64,000 nt of DNA from Hemerocallis citrina (lineage: Eukaryota > Streptophyta > Magnoliopsida > Asparagales > Asphodelaceae): NCBI GenBank assembly GCA_017893485.1, contig CM030365.1, positions 33,199,000 through 33,262,999 on the forward strand. Direction: 5' to 3'. Below the pieces are notes generated by a model. That model did not search any database and was not told where the DNA came from. It worked only from the letters and a program-made list of their open reading frames with translations. Each line of letters opens with the position of its first letter. The first letter of the stretch is position 1. Below are positions 44,744-55,567 of this stretch, one piece after another. The position numbers and the translations under genes are program-made.

Positions 44744-46041
44744 TAGGAGCTCCTCGGAGATCCCAGGTATATTGGCCGCGGTCCAGGCGAAGAGATTGTG
44801 GTTCTCCCTAATGTACAGGGAGATGTCTTCTTTGATGGAGGGGAAAGTGCCTTCCTGACCCGGAACATTTTGGTGGGGTCTCCCTCTGAGAAGACCACTT
44901 CTTCTAGTTCATCCATCGGGTCGGAGATGGTTTGGCTACCCTTCGGTGGGAGCTCGAGGGCCTCTAGGGAGAGGACCGGGCCTTCCAATGAGGTCATATA
45001 GCACTTGCGAGCCGCTTCCTGACTCCCTCTCACTTCTCCTACTCCTGCGGGAGTGGGAAACTTCATCTTCATGTGGTAGGCCAAAAGGATAGCTTGGAGT
45101 GCGGCGAGGCCTGATCGACCCAGGATCACATTGTAGGCGGCTTTCACGTCCACCACCATGAAGTCCATTGGCTCTATGTGGGTGATCGGGGCCTTTCCAG
45201 CGGTTACGTCGAGGGTTATGATTCCTTCGATCGTCACCGGGACCCCAGTGAACCCATGAAGAGTGTAGCCATCCGGCTTGAGCCGGTCCCTTGATAGCTG
45301 GAGGCCCTTGAAAGCCTCCAAGAAGAGGATGTTGACCGAGCTGCCAATATCCACCAAGACTCGACGTACGTTGAAGTTGGCCATCCGGAGGTTAATGATG
45401 AGGGCGTCGCAGTGGGGTGTGTAGATGCCCTCCAGATCTCTGTCGGAGAACATGACTGGGACCCCCAGGCCCTTCGGAGGAGGATGGCTCTGACAGCGTT
45501 CACCTCCCGAACGAAGGCTTTCGAGAGGAGTTAGAATCTCCCCCATTGGGCCCCCGTGTATCAGGTGTAGGACGGCAACTATTTCATCCTCCTGAGTCTC
45601 CACTTGTTTCTCGACTCGTCTGTTAGCACCCCTAGGGAGCAGAAGTTGATCGGCCCTGTCCCTCCGGACGAAGCGAGTGAGCTGCTCTCTCCGGATGAGG
45701 GCTTCAATCTCGTCCTTCAGGGTGCGACATTCGTCTGTGTCGTGCCCATGGTCCCGATGGACACGGCACCATTTATCCCAATTTCTCTTCTTCTCGGGAG
45801 TGTTCATCTTAGGAGGCGGGGGTAGAAGACCCTCGTTCCCGATCTCCATCAAGATGGTGGGTACACTCGCGTTGAGCGGAGTGAATTTCTCGAAACGATG
45901 AGGGGGGGCAATGCTGACCCCCATTGTCTTTTTGGAGCTACTTAGCTCCTTCATCTTTTGTAGCTTTCCTCTTGTTCCCAGAAGACGATGCCTCAAAGGT
46001 GGGACAGTGGAGAGCTTCTTCTGCTCGGATGTACTTCTCAC
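44743..46041 (-). pseudogene. R2 gag C-terminus and protease
   Basis: A 432-aa open frame. It holds a zinc-finger-like CRVHRDHGHDTDEC followed by LKDEIEALIRREQL, as in Tat gag, and an aspartic protease with VLVDIGSSVNILF. The usual D-T/S-G is D-I-G here, so protease activity is doubtful. The frame continues into the region before RT. Confidence 0.8.
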
Positions 46042-46843
46042 TTCGGAGTAGGAGCTCTGAGAAGTCCCGAGGGGGCTTCTTGGCGAGGGATGCTCTGAGA
46101 TCAGCGTTGAGGACGTTGGACTGAAAGGCGACCGTGGCCCGGAGCCGGCCTAGGACTTAAGGAAAAGTGGTGATGGCTCGGGGCTGGCCGAGGACTGCGA
46201 GAGCGGCGATGATGTAGAGGAGCTGGCTGAAGGCTAGGAGCACGATGGCCATTGTTGGGGGCAGCGTTGAGTGCCCGAAGGACCACCTCCTGGAATTGTT
46301 GGAATTCTGCCCTTGTGACGGGGGCCTCCTGCTCCCGATGGGCTCGACCTGCAGGATGGCCAGCCGGGGAGTGACTTCGCCTTGGGCGATGTTGGGGTGA
46401 CTCTCTCCATCTCTGAGGAGAGTTGGACCCTCTGCAGTCTGATCAACGTGGTGACCAATCCCTCGTGTGCTCCCGGCGAGGGTTCGCCTCGCGGGTCTAC
46501 CTCTCGTCTAGATGGATCCGAAGGTCTGGCCGGGGCTCGTTCTGCCGGTTGTTAAGTACGTCCCGTAGATCCTTTGGCATTGGAGGGCTATGGGAGGCCA
46601 TAGAATCTGTGGAGGCATAATGGATGGAGACCCGGACTTGGAGTAGAGGATGCTTCTGGTGGCTTCACCGAGGGGGCTCCCTAAAAGTTGCTTGGGGCCC
46701 TCGAGGCTGCTGGGTGGACTGAGGGTTCAGTTGTTCGAGCTGTAGAGCCGGTTGGATGGGCGGAGGTAGGTCCTCCGGCGGAGGAGGAGGAATAGTGGAA
46801 GTGGTTCTTCGGTTGGAGTTTGCGAATTTCCTCTTGGGAGGCA
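46042..46843 (-). pseudogene. R2 gag N-terminal region, disrupted
   Basis: A start at 46843 (MPPKRKFANSN) lies ~72 nt after the LTR. The frame is Pro/Gln-rich and stops after ~60 codons; later pieces occur in other frames. Identification rests on position. Confidence 0.55.
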
Positions 46844-46892
46844 TTGTTGGAGTAGCTTTGGTAGTGGGAGGAAGGTTGGATCGCTATTCGAG

Positions 46893-46915
46893 GATTCCCA
46901 CATACGGTGTCAATT
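46893..46915 (-). promoter_or_regulatory. Primer-region of R2
   Basis: On the minus strand directly after the LTR: AATTGACACCGTATGTGGGA, a mutated form of the Tat consensus TTGGCGCCGTCTGTGGGA, also seen in E at 31785. Confidence 0.6.
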
Positions 46916-47493
46916 TTTTGCCGCTGAATCTGGTGTGGGGTAATAGACAGAATTTGTAGATTTGTAGGAACTCGAACGGGCTGAATCTGACTTCTTTCCT
47001 TGTTGACAACTTGACTCCTTGGTGCCCCCGCGGACCTGCACAAACGTTTGAAACACCAGGATGGATCCCGGCGACGAACCCTCTGACGCTCTTGTCAGTA
47101 CACAGTAAAGAAAAGGGGAAAGAGCTTAGGTAGACAAAGAGTGATCACCCTGGAACGGCAGGAGGTAGGGGGTGTTTATAGTTGCTGTGGGGATTTGCTT
47201 CGAGATAAGAGTGAATCCCTACTTTCCGATGTGACTAGATAGAAGTGGTTGGAACCACCTTCCAGCAGATAAGGACGAGCCAGGATTTCCTCCCATCCTG
47301 TTGACCTGGTCCTTAGCGGGTTGTGACCCATTCTCAGTTGAACATGTCCGTGCATGGGTTAGCGGGTCCAAGAGGAGAGACCCGGTTCCCAATTCGGACC
47401 CGTATGTAGGTGAAATTACCATCTTGCTCCTGTAACTTTAAGATTCATGCCCAATTTGAACGGTTCCGATTTAACCCCATTTTAGCCATATTA
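46916..47493 (-). repeat. 5' LTR of R2
   Basis: 578 bp like its partner. The start is TAATATGG (TG mutated to TA). CTATAAACACC on the minus strand (~47176) is the likely TATA box. By eye roughly 7-9% differs from the 3' LTR. Confidence 0.9.
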
Positions 47494-47719
47494 ATAGTAT
47501 TACGTGAGATGTATTCAACTAACATACCCACTTTTCTGACCAGTTTTGCAGGATTTGCGAGTAAGTGGCTTAAACAAGGTTAAAGCTTGGACTTCGAGAT
47601 GACTGAAGTTTAAGTGTTGGAATGTGCTGTAATAAATATGTTTAACTTTTGGATTACACTGAAGTAAAAATTCTGGAGTTGAGTCTCTTATTTCTGTTAT
47701 TGAAATTTGGGGCGCTACA
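47494..47719 (+). repeat. 5' LTR of D, last part
   Basis: It resumes D's LTR with the duplicated ATAGT and ends TTTGGGGCGCTACA. Confidence 0.8.
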
Positions 47720-47723
47720 GAAG

Positions 47724-47735
47724 TGGTATCAGTGC
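47724..47735 (+). promoter_or_regulatory. Primer-binding site of D (tRNA-Met)
   Basis: TGGTATCAGTGC, five bases after the LTR, with one mismatch to TGGTATCAGAGC. Confidence 0.8.
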
Positions 47736-47890
47736 ATGCTTCAATAAGTCACACTAAAAATGGTATAGGGAAACCGAGGTGGACATTATAGTGTGTATCA
47801 TTCTTAGAGTCATGAATGTGAAGTTGTTTGAACTTGCATTTGTGTTACTCTATACTTGTAATGATGTTCATTTTATTCCTTTTCTGTAGG

Positions 47891-49057
47891 ATGGTGGATA
47901 ATCACGATCCAATGGAAAATGTGGAAGAAGAAGATGCTTTTCACGAGGACCCCATGACGGATTCTGAGGATGATCTGGAGGAAGACCCGAAAGAGGAATC
48001 AGAAGAACCGGTGGAAGAGGAACCGCAGGAGTCTCGGGAGATTACTCCCCCTCCCAGGGAATCTTTGGGTGAATCTTTAGATGAATCACCTAGGTTGACC
48101 AGGAAGGATCGAGCCATCACATCAATTCGACGTGAGATGCATGTGTTCCAGTGGAGAGTTTCCAACTTGAGGGAACATCATGAGGAGAACCAGCAATGTA
48201 TGACGTCTATGCAGTAGATGATGAAGATTCTCGACGAAGGTCAACGTGTGGTAGAGGAGCGTTTCACTAAACTGGATGAATTCCCAAAGTGGGGAGAGAA
48301 CGTTTACAGTCGGCATTGCGAAAGGATGGAGATGAAGCTTGATGTATTGCAAGAGGAAATTCGAGAGATCAAGAGAAGCCGCAAAGATTGATTATTGTCA
48401 TGATTGTATTATTTAAGTTTTCTGAATTTTAAATAAAGTAGTTTAGTTATTTTTCAACAGATGTATGAACTACTTTGGTGAATAAATTTATTTATATTTT
48501 GGTATATGAAATTTTTGGCAATGTTTTATGTACTGAACATTGATGTGAATTCTTGTGATTTATTCTCCTAACCAAATGGTGTGTTTTGTAGACTCTGAGC
48601 AAATGGCAGGTCCTCACTAGAAGCAATGGTTATGGAGGTGAGAGCTCCAATGAGGGTAGACTTGACTTGGAAGCTGAGATTGTGAGAGTCAATCAGACTC
48701 TTAATTCTTTCATGACTGCTGGAATGGGTCGAAACCCTGGACCGAGACAAGAAAATCCAAATGTGGATTCTGTTAGACAGGAAATGAAGTTCTTGAGCCT
48801 ACAATAGGGTAAATTGTCAGTGAGAGAGTATAAGACTTTCATTCAGTTGTCGAGGTATGCTCCTAAGCTCATTGCAGATGAAGCTAAGAAGGCGAGGAAG
48901 TTCGAGCAGAGCATAAGGCCGAACCTAAGGTCTCGGATGATACCGTTGGGAATCCGAAGGTTCAACAAGCTCGTCAGCAGAGCAACAATGACGGAAGCAG
49001 ATATGGAACTATTCCAGTCGAAGAAGGAAACCTGGAACAAGAACAAGAGGCAGTAGT
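47891..49057 (+). pseudogene. gag of D, decayed
   Basis: 47891-48390 encodes a strongly acidic N-terminus (EEDPKEESEEPVEEEP) and a coiled coil, broken only by TAG at 48215-48217, then stops at TGA 48388-48390. After ~200 AT-rich bp a second part (48640-49057) has VNQTLNSFM, then QEMKFLSLQ, TAG at 48805-48807, GKLSVREYKTF and ARKFEQSIRPNLR. That is the C-terminal capsid signature of chromovirus gag; the capsid core is deleted. Both TAGs fall where Gln is expected, consistent with CAG-to-TAG transitions. LTR C begins 28 bp downstream. Confidence 0.75.
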
Positions 49058-49084
49058 AGTGACTCACAATAGAGGCAAGCTCCC

Positions 49085-51325
49085 TGTAACACCCCGCAAA
49101 ATTGAGTTATGACAATTTTGCCCTCGGGAGTTACGCACATATATTTTGTACCATTACGGGTAATTTCCGTAGCATATTTTAATATAAATATCCTACGTAT
49201 TTTTTATTTCAATTATTTATATATTTTTCTGTCATCACAAAATTCATTTTTATCCTATTTTGAGCCAACTCAATGCATGTGTTTTTACGTGTATTGCATG
49301 TGTTTTCAATACACGTTACATGTAACGTTTCTACGTATTTCAACTGTTTAATTTTTTAACACCTTCAGATTCATTTTATAAATTGAAATTCATTTTTCTC
49401 ATATTTTGACTCGAACTTTTTATACGTGTTTTCTATGTACGTATTGATTACATTGTCGTATATATAAAATTAATGAAATGTATTTTTCGTCTGTTGTATT
49501 TCGATTATTTAGAAATATTTTCCCGTTGATCAAATCCATTTCATATTTGCATATTTTTCTTTTACTTGCGACGCACGTGTTTGCAGTGCACATGTTGGTT
49601 CTTAAAGTTTTCTTCAGTCATGAATATTTTTCTTCTCATTTTTCTAGTCACAATTATGCGATTTGTTTTAATTAAAATCCACTGGGCCTAATTACAAATT
49701 TAAAGCCCATGATTGATTAAGGGTTATAGACACAATAATTTGAAGAAAATTATAACTACAAAGATATAGTAGACATGTTTACCTTTAATTTGAACACAAA
49801 TTTTATGAATTATAGAATTTTCTATAATTTTTACAAGTAGCATGAGCTGTAGTTTTCAGATTGTGAACCTACTATTTTGCAAAATAAATTAGACGAAGTA
49901 ATTGAGGATGAATGTGGATGATCTTAACTACGAAGATGTAGTAGACTCATTCATGATTCCTATAAAACTAATAAATCTATTTTTGGAGTAATATTGGAAT
50001 TTATATGATTTTCTCAATATAGGTTGATGTCTTTTATCTAATTGTCCTAAAACATTTACAACGTATAAAATAGGATTTAAAATTGGAATGTTAGTAAAAT
50101 GTACCATATGAGGAATTAAGAGGTAATTAAATGATGAAGTTGGAATATTAAACATGTGATGTTTAAAAGGGTTTTAACTCATCAACTGTTATTGGATGTT
50201 GCTATGAAAAGTTGGTTACTCCATGATTGATAATAGTAAAGAGAATGAATGAAAGAATTGATTGATTTGTAATGAATGAGAAATTGTTATGAAGAGGTTA
50301 AGATTAACCTAGAGGATCTCTTTGTTGAGATGGATGGTTTCTAGGAGCTGAGCAAGGCCCGTAATAAATGGTCAATATGGACCTGAAAAGTTGTTGAGTA
50401 AGTTTAAGTCCGGCAGGGTAAGCTAGTACTAGGCCATGATAACTAAAATTTAATTTAAGGATAGGCACTAGAAGAAGATGTGATAAAACTTGGACAAACG
50501 TAAGTGGGGCACTTCTATATAGTCTGACGGTGGATTTCTGGACTATAGACCCAGTCAGACGGTGGACTCCTGGATTGTGGTTGCTTGCGGGGTGAGACGA
50601 GCCCCAATTAAATCCAAGACTACTATTGATTTGATGGTAGATTCCAGGATCATAAATAGTCGGGCGGATGTGAGGCAGATTACTAAGATATATGTATATA
50701 CCGGGGCTAGAGCGGCACTTTCGGGATGTTCGCACGATGATGATTCTATATAGTCTGACGGTGGATTTCAAGACTGGAATCCGTACTCATGGAATGTCTA
50801 AACCGTATATTTGTTACCGTAGTAGGATTTGTATGGCAAGGGATTGAACCCTATAATGAGGAGTACGATAAGGGCTTGCCCTCGGACCTATATAGTGTGG
50901 GATGCATAGAATCGAACAAGTATGCATTAGTGCATCGTAAGTTTGAATGTCTGCATTAGGCATTAGGTCATATCATACACTGACATGTTTAGGATAGTCA
51001 CTTCTCACATTTTTTGTTTCGCATTCAAGTTTGTGTTTGCTAAAGTAAAAGAATCGTTGTATTATACCATTGCGTCAGTTGTAGACGTGCCCACAGTTTT
51101 CAGCTACAGAATTGGATTTAACCTGAACTTGAGGTCACTATGAAGATTGTCACAAGATTGAAGAGTTTAATTTATCATTTGTTGTATTCATTTATTTCCG
51201 CTGTGCCGTTGTAAAAAATTGCTGCAAATAAAAAGTTTTAATTTTTTTATAAATTTGTACGAATTTGAAGTAAAAGATCCTATATTTGCTACAAATTATC
51301 TGTTTATGGAATTTGGGGCATTACA
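49085..51325 (+). repeat. 5' LTR of C
   Basis: 2241 bp, ending TTTGGGGCATTACA. Relative to the 3' LTR it lacks ~730 bp between about 49722 and 49723, the part that in the 3' copy contains the TATA box (55064-55071) and leader. It contains four diverged copies of a GTCTGACGGTGGATT unit at 50515-50790. Confidence 0.85.
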
Positions 51326-51327
51326 AA

Positions 51328-51340
51328 TGGTATCAGAGCC
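51328..51340 (+). promoter_or_regulatory. Primer-binding site of C (tRNA-Met)
   Basis: TGGTATCAGAGCC, a perfect match, two bases after the LTR. Confidence 0.9.
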
Positions 51341-52314
51341 GACTTCAATGAGTAGTACAAAAATTATAAGGAAAACACAATTAGGGTGGACATTAGAGTG
51401 TGATTGTCAGTTTGGAGTCATGAATGATGAAGTTATTGAACTTACATTCATGATACTCCCCTCGTATACAATTGATGTGATATTGTATGCGAGCATGCTT
51501 TTCCTTGGTATCACGAGGGTTATGGTTGGTTTGAACCTACATTCATGATACGTTATACGTAGACTAACTTTCCTCTTTAATTTATCTTCGTGAATTTTCC
51601 TCGTAGTACTTTTCATCTTTAACCTTTAATATTTTTTTTTCAAATAATTATTTTCTTATACTTTTAATTCACTTTCATATTTATTATTTTATCTACAACC
51701 CTTAGTCTTTAATCTTTTAAAGTTCGACTTACTCATTTTCTTTTTTGATGTTTTATCCTCCTTACTTTTATGTGCTTTTACGTTACTTATTTACTTTTGC
51801 TATTACTTTTACGTATTCTATTAAGTTTTGAATTACTACTTATTAAATTATTATTAAGACTATCATTTTCCTTTGTTATTATTTCTATTAGATTTTGAAT
51901 TTTAATTTTTGTATGTTTACATTCACTTTACAAATACTTTGATTTCACGATACTATATTTTTCCATTATTTTATATTGTCTTATTTATTTCAATATATTT
52001 TAACATGATTGTAATATTTTTACTTATATAAATGCAATATACCTCCACACAATAAGATTCCCTTTTATTACTATCTTGTTATACTTATTATTTTCTACCT
52101 TTTGTTAAATTTACTTTTCACTATTAATAGCTACTTCTTAATTTGTAGCTTTACCCTTCTCTAATATAACACATACACTCACTATTTATATTTTAGTTAT
52201 ATTATCTTCACTTTCTTGGTTACTACGTATACTTTCTACTGATTTCCATATATATATCATGTATTTCAATGTACTTACTATACATATCATTTTGCCCTTA
52301 TCCAATTACTACAT

Positions 52315-52361
<47 letters not shown>

Positions 52362-54100
52362 TAATTATTTATGTTTATTATCCTAATTTACTACACTACA
52401 TAATTATTGTCTGCATTGTATTTAAGCTCAAGCATATACTTTATACTATTTTTGTCTTATTGTTATAAATCCTTTTCATTACTACTATATATTCGATATA
52501 AAAATCTATACTTCAATTTAATATTTTATCGTTGTATTTCTACTTCAACTTTTACATCTATTTCAAAAACTTAACATCATATTTCATTAAACATCCAATA
52601 TCCAAGTACATATGGAAAATTACATCATTCCATTCACTGTTTTGGTGCAACTTGATGTCGAGAGGGCAAATCTGCAACTAGACATCAATGGAGGCAAACT
52701 GCAACTTGATGTCGGGGAGGAAAAGTCTGCAACCGAATGTCCAGAAGGCAAACTGCAACCGGATGTTGCAGAAGCAAATCTGCAACTTGATGTTAAAGAG
52801 GCAAGCCTGCAGTTTGACACCAACGAGGCGAACTCACAACAAAAGAGATTTTTCTACTTTAACAACCCTCACTTTTATTTCTATATATATATTACTTACC
52901 ATTGTTCCATTTTTGTACTAGTTTATATCATTTTATAATGTTTAACAACTTAGCTTATACTACTTCAACTGTATTATTTATAATACAGACGTACTTATAT
53001 ACACATTTAATTAATTACCTTACTATTTATATTTGCTTCTACATCTATCAGGCATGCATTATTATTTTATTCTTTTTTCAGTCTATATTACTGGTTACTA
53101 TTATTTATTATATTATTTTGTATTTTTATACAATTGTATTTTTATATTTTACTCCTAACCTATCTTCGATATGTTTGCTACTCGTATAATATGATTTCCA
53201 TTATTTATACTTCCGTTTACTATCTACATTTTATTTCTATCCCAATTAATATTATATTGTATTTCAATTATATATTGCTACTTTTATTATTATTTTGTTT
53301 TGTTTCTCCAATTGCTTACAACTTTCATGTTAATTATAGTATTGTTGTTTCGTCATATAGTTTTTTCGCGTATTTACGTATAAAATATTATATGTTGATT
53401 TTCGTGCTATACCTAACAACTTATAAATATTTGATATATACTAATCATTATTCTATAAAATTATTATGTATATTTTACAAATGAAAATTTTATGATGTTA
53501 TTTTAACACATCATTAAAATTTATATTATTATACGTTTATTAGATTGTTTATACTTTTGTTAACAAAATTTAACGCTCATATATTTTCAGATTTCTTTTA
53601 TCCAACGTCATTCTCTGAAATTGCTAATTCAATTTTAATCTCGTAATATATAACACTAGTTCAGTTTGCGATTTTAATTATTCTACACCTTAATACTTTA
53701 ATAAATTTTGCTTACTAAGCCTATTAATAATTAATTAAAGTATCTATTTGACTATGTTTCTTTATATTCTTTCCAATTACTTTATTTTGCAATTTCTTTT
53801 ATAATTGATAACTTAAATTGTATTTTCTTTATACTATATTATCTAATGTTTCATCTAATATTATTTTGTATGAAAATTTCTTTCATTCTATATTACCTTT
53901 CATGGTCCCGTTTTCGTTCTACTATTTTTCAAGTTCTTTTTGTTTCGTTCTTATTAATTTTGATACTCATAGTTTTTTTATATAAGTTTACTTTGTTTTC
54001 ACATTACATACTACCTTTCTTTTCTTGGTATTGACAGTTTATCCATATACAATAATGATTTTTTTCTTTGGTGTGTACAAGATACAACTTTTGCCTTAGT
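51341..54100 (+). other. Interior of C: very AT-rich, no gag-pol
   Basis: After a ~200-bp leader homologous to D's the sequence is T-rich filler with an (AT)n tract (52319-52356). No reverse transcriptase, integrase or capsid motif is visible. ORFs here are short and of skewed composition. Confidence 0.75.
52612..52938 (+). CDS. Possible short repeat-peptide ORF in C
   Basis: A 108-aa frame whose first ~75 residues contain about six short repeats of the form (N/K/S)LQ(L/P/F)D(V/I/T), e.g. NLQLDI, KLQLDV, KLQPDV, NLQLDV, SLQFDT, on DNA units of 24-30 bp. It is the only GC-normal island in an AT-rich interior. The C-terminus is hydrophobic, AT-driven sequence. I do not recognise it; it may be a captured fragment or a non-coding minisatellite. 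Confidence 0.3.
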   Translation: MENYIIPFTVLVQLDVERANLQLDINGGKLQLDVGEEKSATECPEGKLQPDVAEANLQLDVKEASLQFDTNEANSQQKRFFYFNNPHFYFYIYITYHCSIFVLVYIIL

Positions 54101-54136
54101 AAGTTCTGAAAATAGAACTATTCTAAGAAGGGAGAT
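54101..54136 (+). promoter_or_regulatory. Pre-LTR hairpin and purine tract of C
   Basis: AGTTCTG/AAAA/TAGAACT (54102-54119) forms a stem with one G-U pair, then AAGAAGGGAGAT and the LTR. It aligns with 25477-25510 in A. Confidence 0.7.
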
Positions 54137-55567
54137 TGTAACACCCCGCAAAATTGAGTTATGACAATTTTGCCCACGGGTGTTATGCACATGTATTTTG
54201 TACCGTTACGGGTAATATCCATAGCTTATTTTCATATAAATATCCTACGTATTTTGTATTTCGATTATTTATATATTTTTCTGTCATCTCAAAATTCATT
54301 TTTATCCTATTTTGAGTCAACTCAATCTTTGTGTTTCACGTGTATTGCACGTATTTTCAATACACGTGACGATTACGTATATTCCACCGTTACGTGTAAT
54401 ATTTCTACGTATTTCAACTATTTATTTTTATAACTCGTTGGGATTCGTTTTATAAATTAAAATTTATTTTTCTCATATTTTGACTTGAATATATTTTTAT
54501 ACGTGTTTTCTATGTACGTGTTGATTACATTGTCGTATATATGAAATTAATGAAATGTATTTTTTCTCTATTGTAATTCGATTATTTATAAACTTTTTCC
54601 TGTTGATCAAATCCATTTCGTATTTGCATATTTATTTTTTTACGTGCGACGCACGTGTTTGCAGTGCACATGTTGGTTCCTAAAATTTTCTTCAGCCATG
54701 AATATTTTTCTTCTCATTTTCTAGTCACAATTATGTGATTTGTTTTAATTAAAATCCACTTGGCCTAAATCCATTTTGGTAGCCCACTAAAACTAGATAC
54801 AAATTTAAAGTCCATGATTAATTTTGTGTGTACTTAAATGTACATTTAAAATATAGTTAGTTTGGTACATCTTGCCATGTGTAACACATACACCTAACTT
54901 AATAAAAACTAATAATAAAATTTGTATGAAGAGTGTGCACACACATTGACTACACATGCACGTGTTTCCACCATTGTTGAGAATGAGGGAGAGTGGTATG
55001 AATTAGTGGGAAGTGGGAAGTTATTTTGGGAAGTGGGAAGCTATTTTCACCACACAGTTTTCCTATAAATAGTTCATACTTTTGTCATGAACAACACAAT
55101 TCAAACAAAAACAAAAGAGAAAGGAAGAGGGTGCTTGCGGACTGGAGCTTGGAGGAGGGCCGGCCATCTTTTGGGGAAGCTTTGGAGCAATTTTTTAGGG
55201 GTTCTATTATTAGGAATTCTACAATTGAGGTGGGTGTTTCTTCAATTTTCTAATTAGCAATTTTTTAGGGGTTCTACTATTTTAATAAAATCCAAACTTA
55301 TGACTGGTTGGCAGTTGGTTAGTTGCTGGTAATTTGTAGACATTTCGGATTTTGGTCATTTCAACATCTTAGATGTAGTATTTTGAGAAAAATCAAAGTT
55401 AAGAACATGAAGTAGACTTGTTAACCTTTCTTTAGAGTCTAAAAAGTCAATTTATCATAAAAATTAGAATTTATAATGAATTTTACAAGATTAAACAGTG
55501 GCAGTTTGTATAATATTTTGATCCGACTGTAGATTTCGAAGAATTCAGGGCTTAGAACCAATAATTT
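54137..55567 (+). repeat. 3' LTR of C, first part
   Basis: It matches 49085-49722, then holds the segment deleted from the 5' LTR, with TATAAATA at 55064-55071 and an A-rich leader. The 75-codon frame at 55026 is not convincing. Interrupted by B2 at AATTT. Confidence 0.85.

Larger units (their letters stand above)
35481..47493 (-). mobile_element. R2: complete Tat-lineage Ty3/gypsy element (12.0 kb)
   Basis: Bounded by 578-bp LTRs (35481-36058 and 46916-47493) and a perfect 5-bp duplication ATAGT (35476-35480 and 47494-47498) in the LTR of D. On the minus strand: LTR, primer region, gag, protease, RT, RNase H, integrase, then two antisense (+) genes, a 99-bp tandem array, a purine tract and the 3' LTR. 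Pol is broken by many stops and frameshifts and the LTRs differ at several percent of positions, so it is old and dead. Confidence 0.9.
32246..49084 (+). mobile_element. D: 5' LTR and gag of a chromovirus-type element, split by R2
   Basis: The LTR starts TGTAATATCCCCGAAAC at 32246, is interrupted by R2 (35481-47493) and ends GGGGCGCTACA at 47719. A tRNA-Met-type primer site and a decayed gag follow; then LTR C begins at 49085 inside the gag region. Net LTR length is ~3.45 kb. No pol or 3' LTR lies in the window, so the rest of D, if present, is right of C. Confidence 0.75.
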
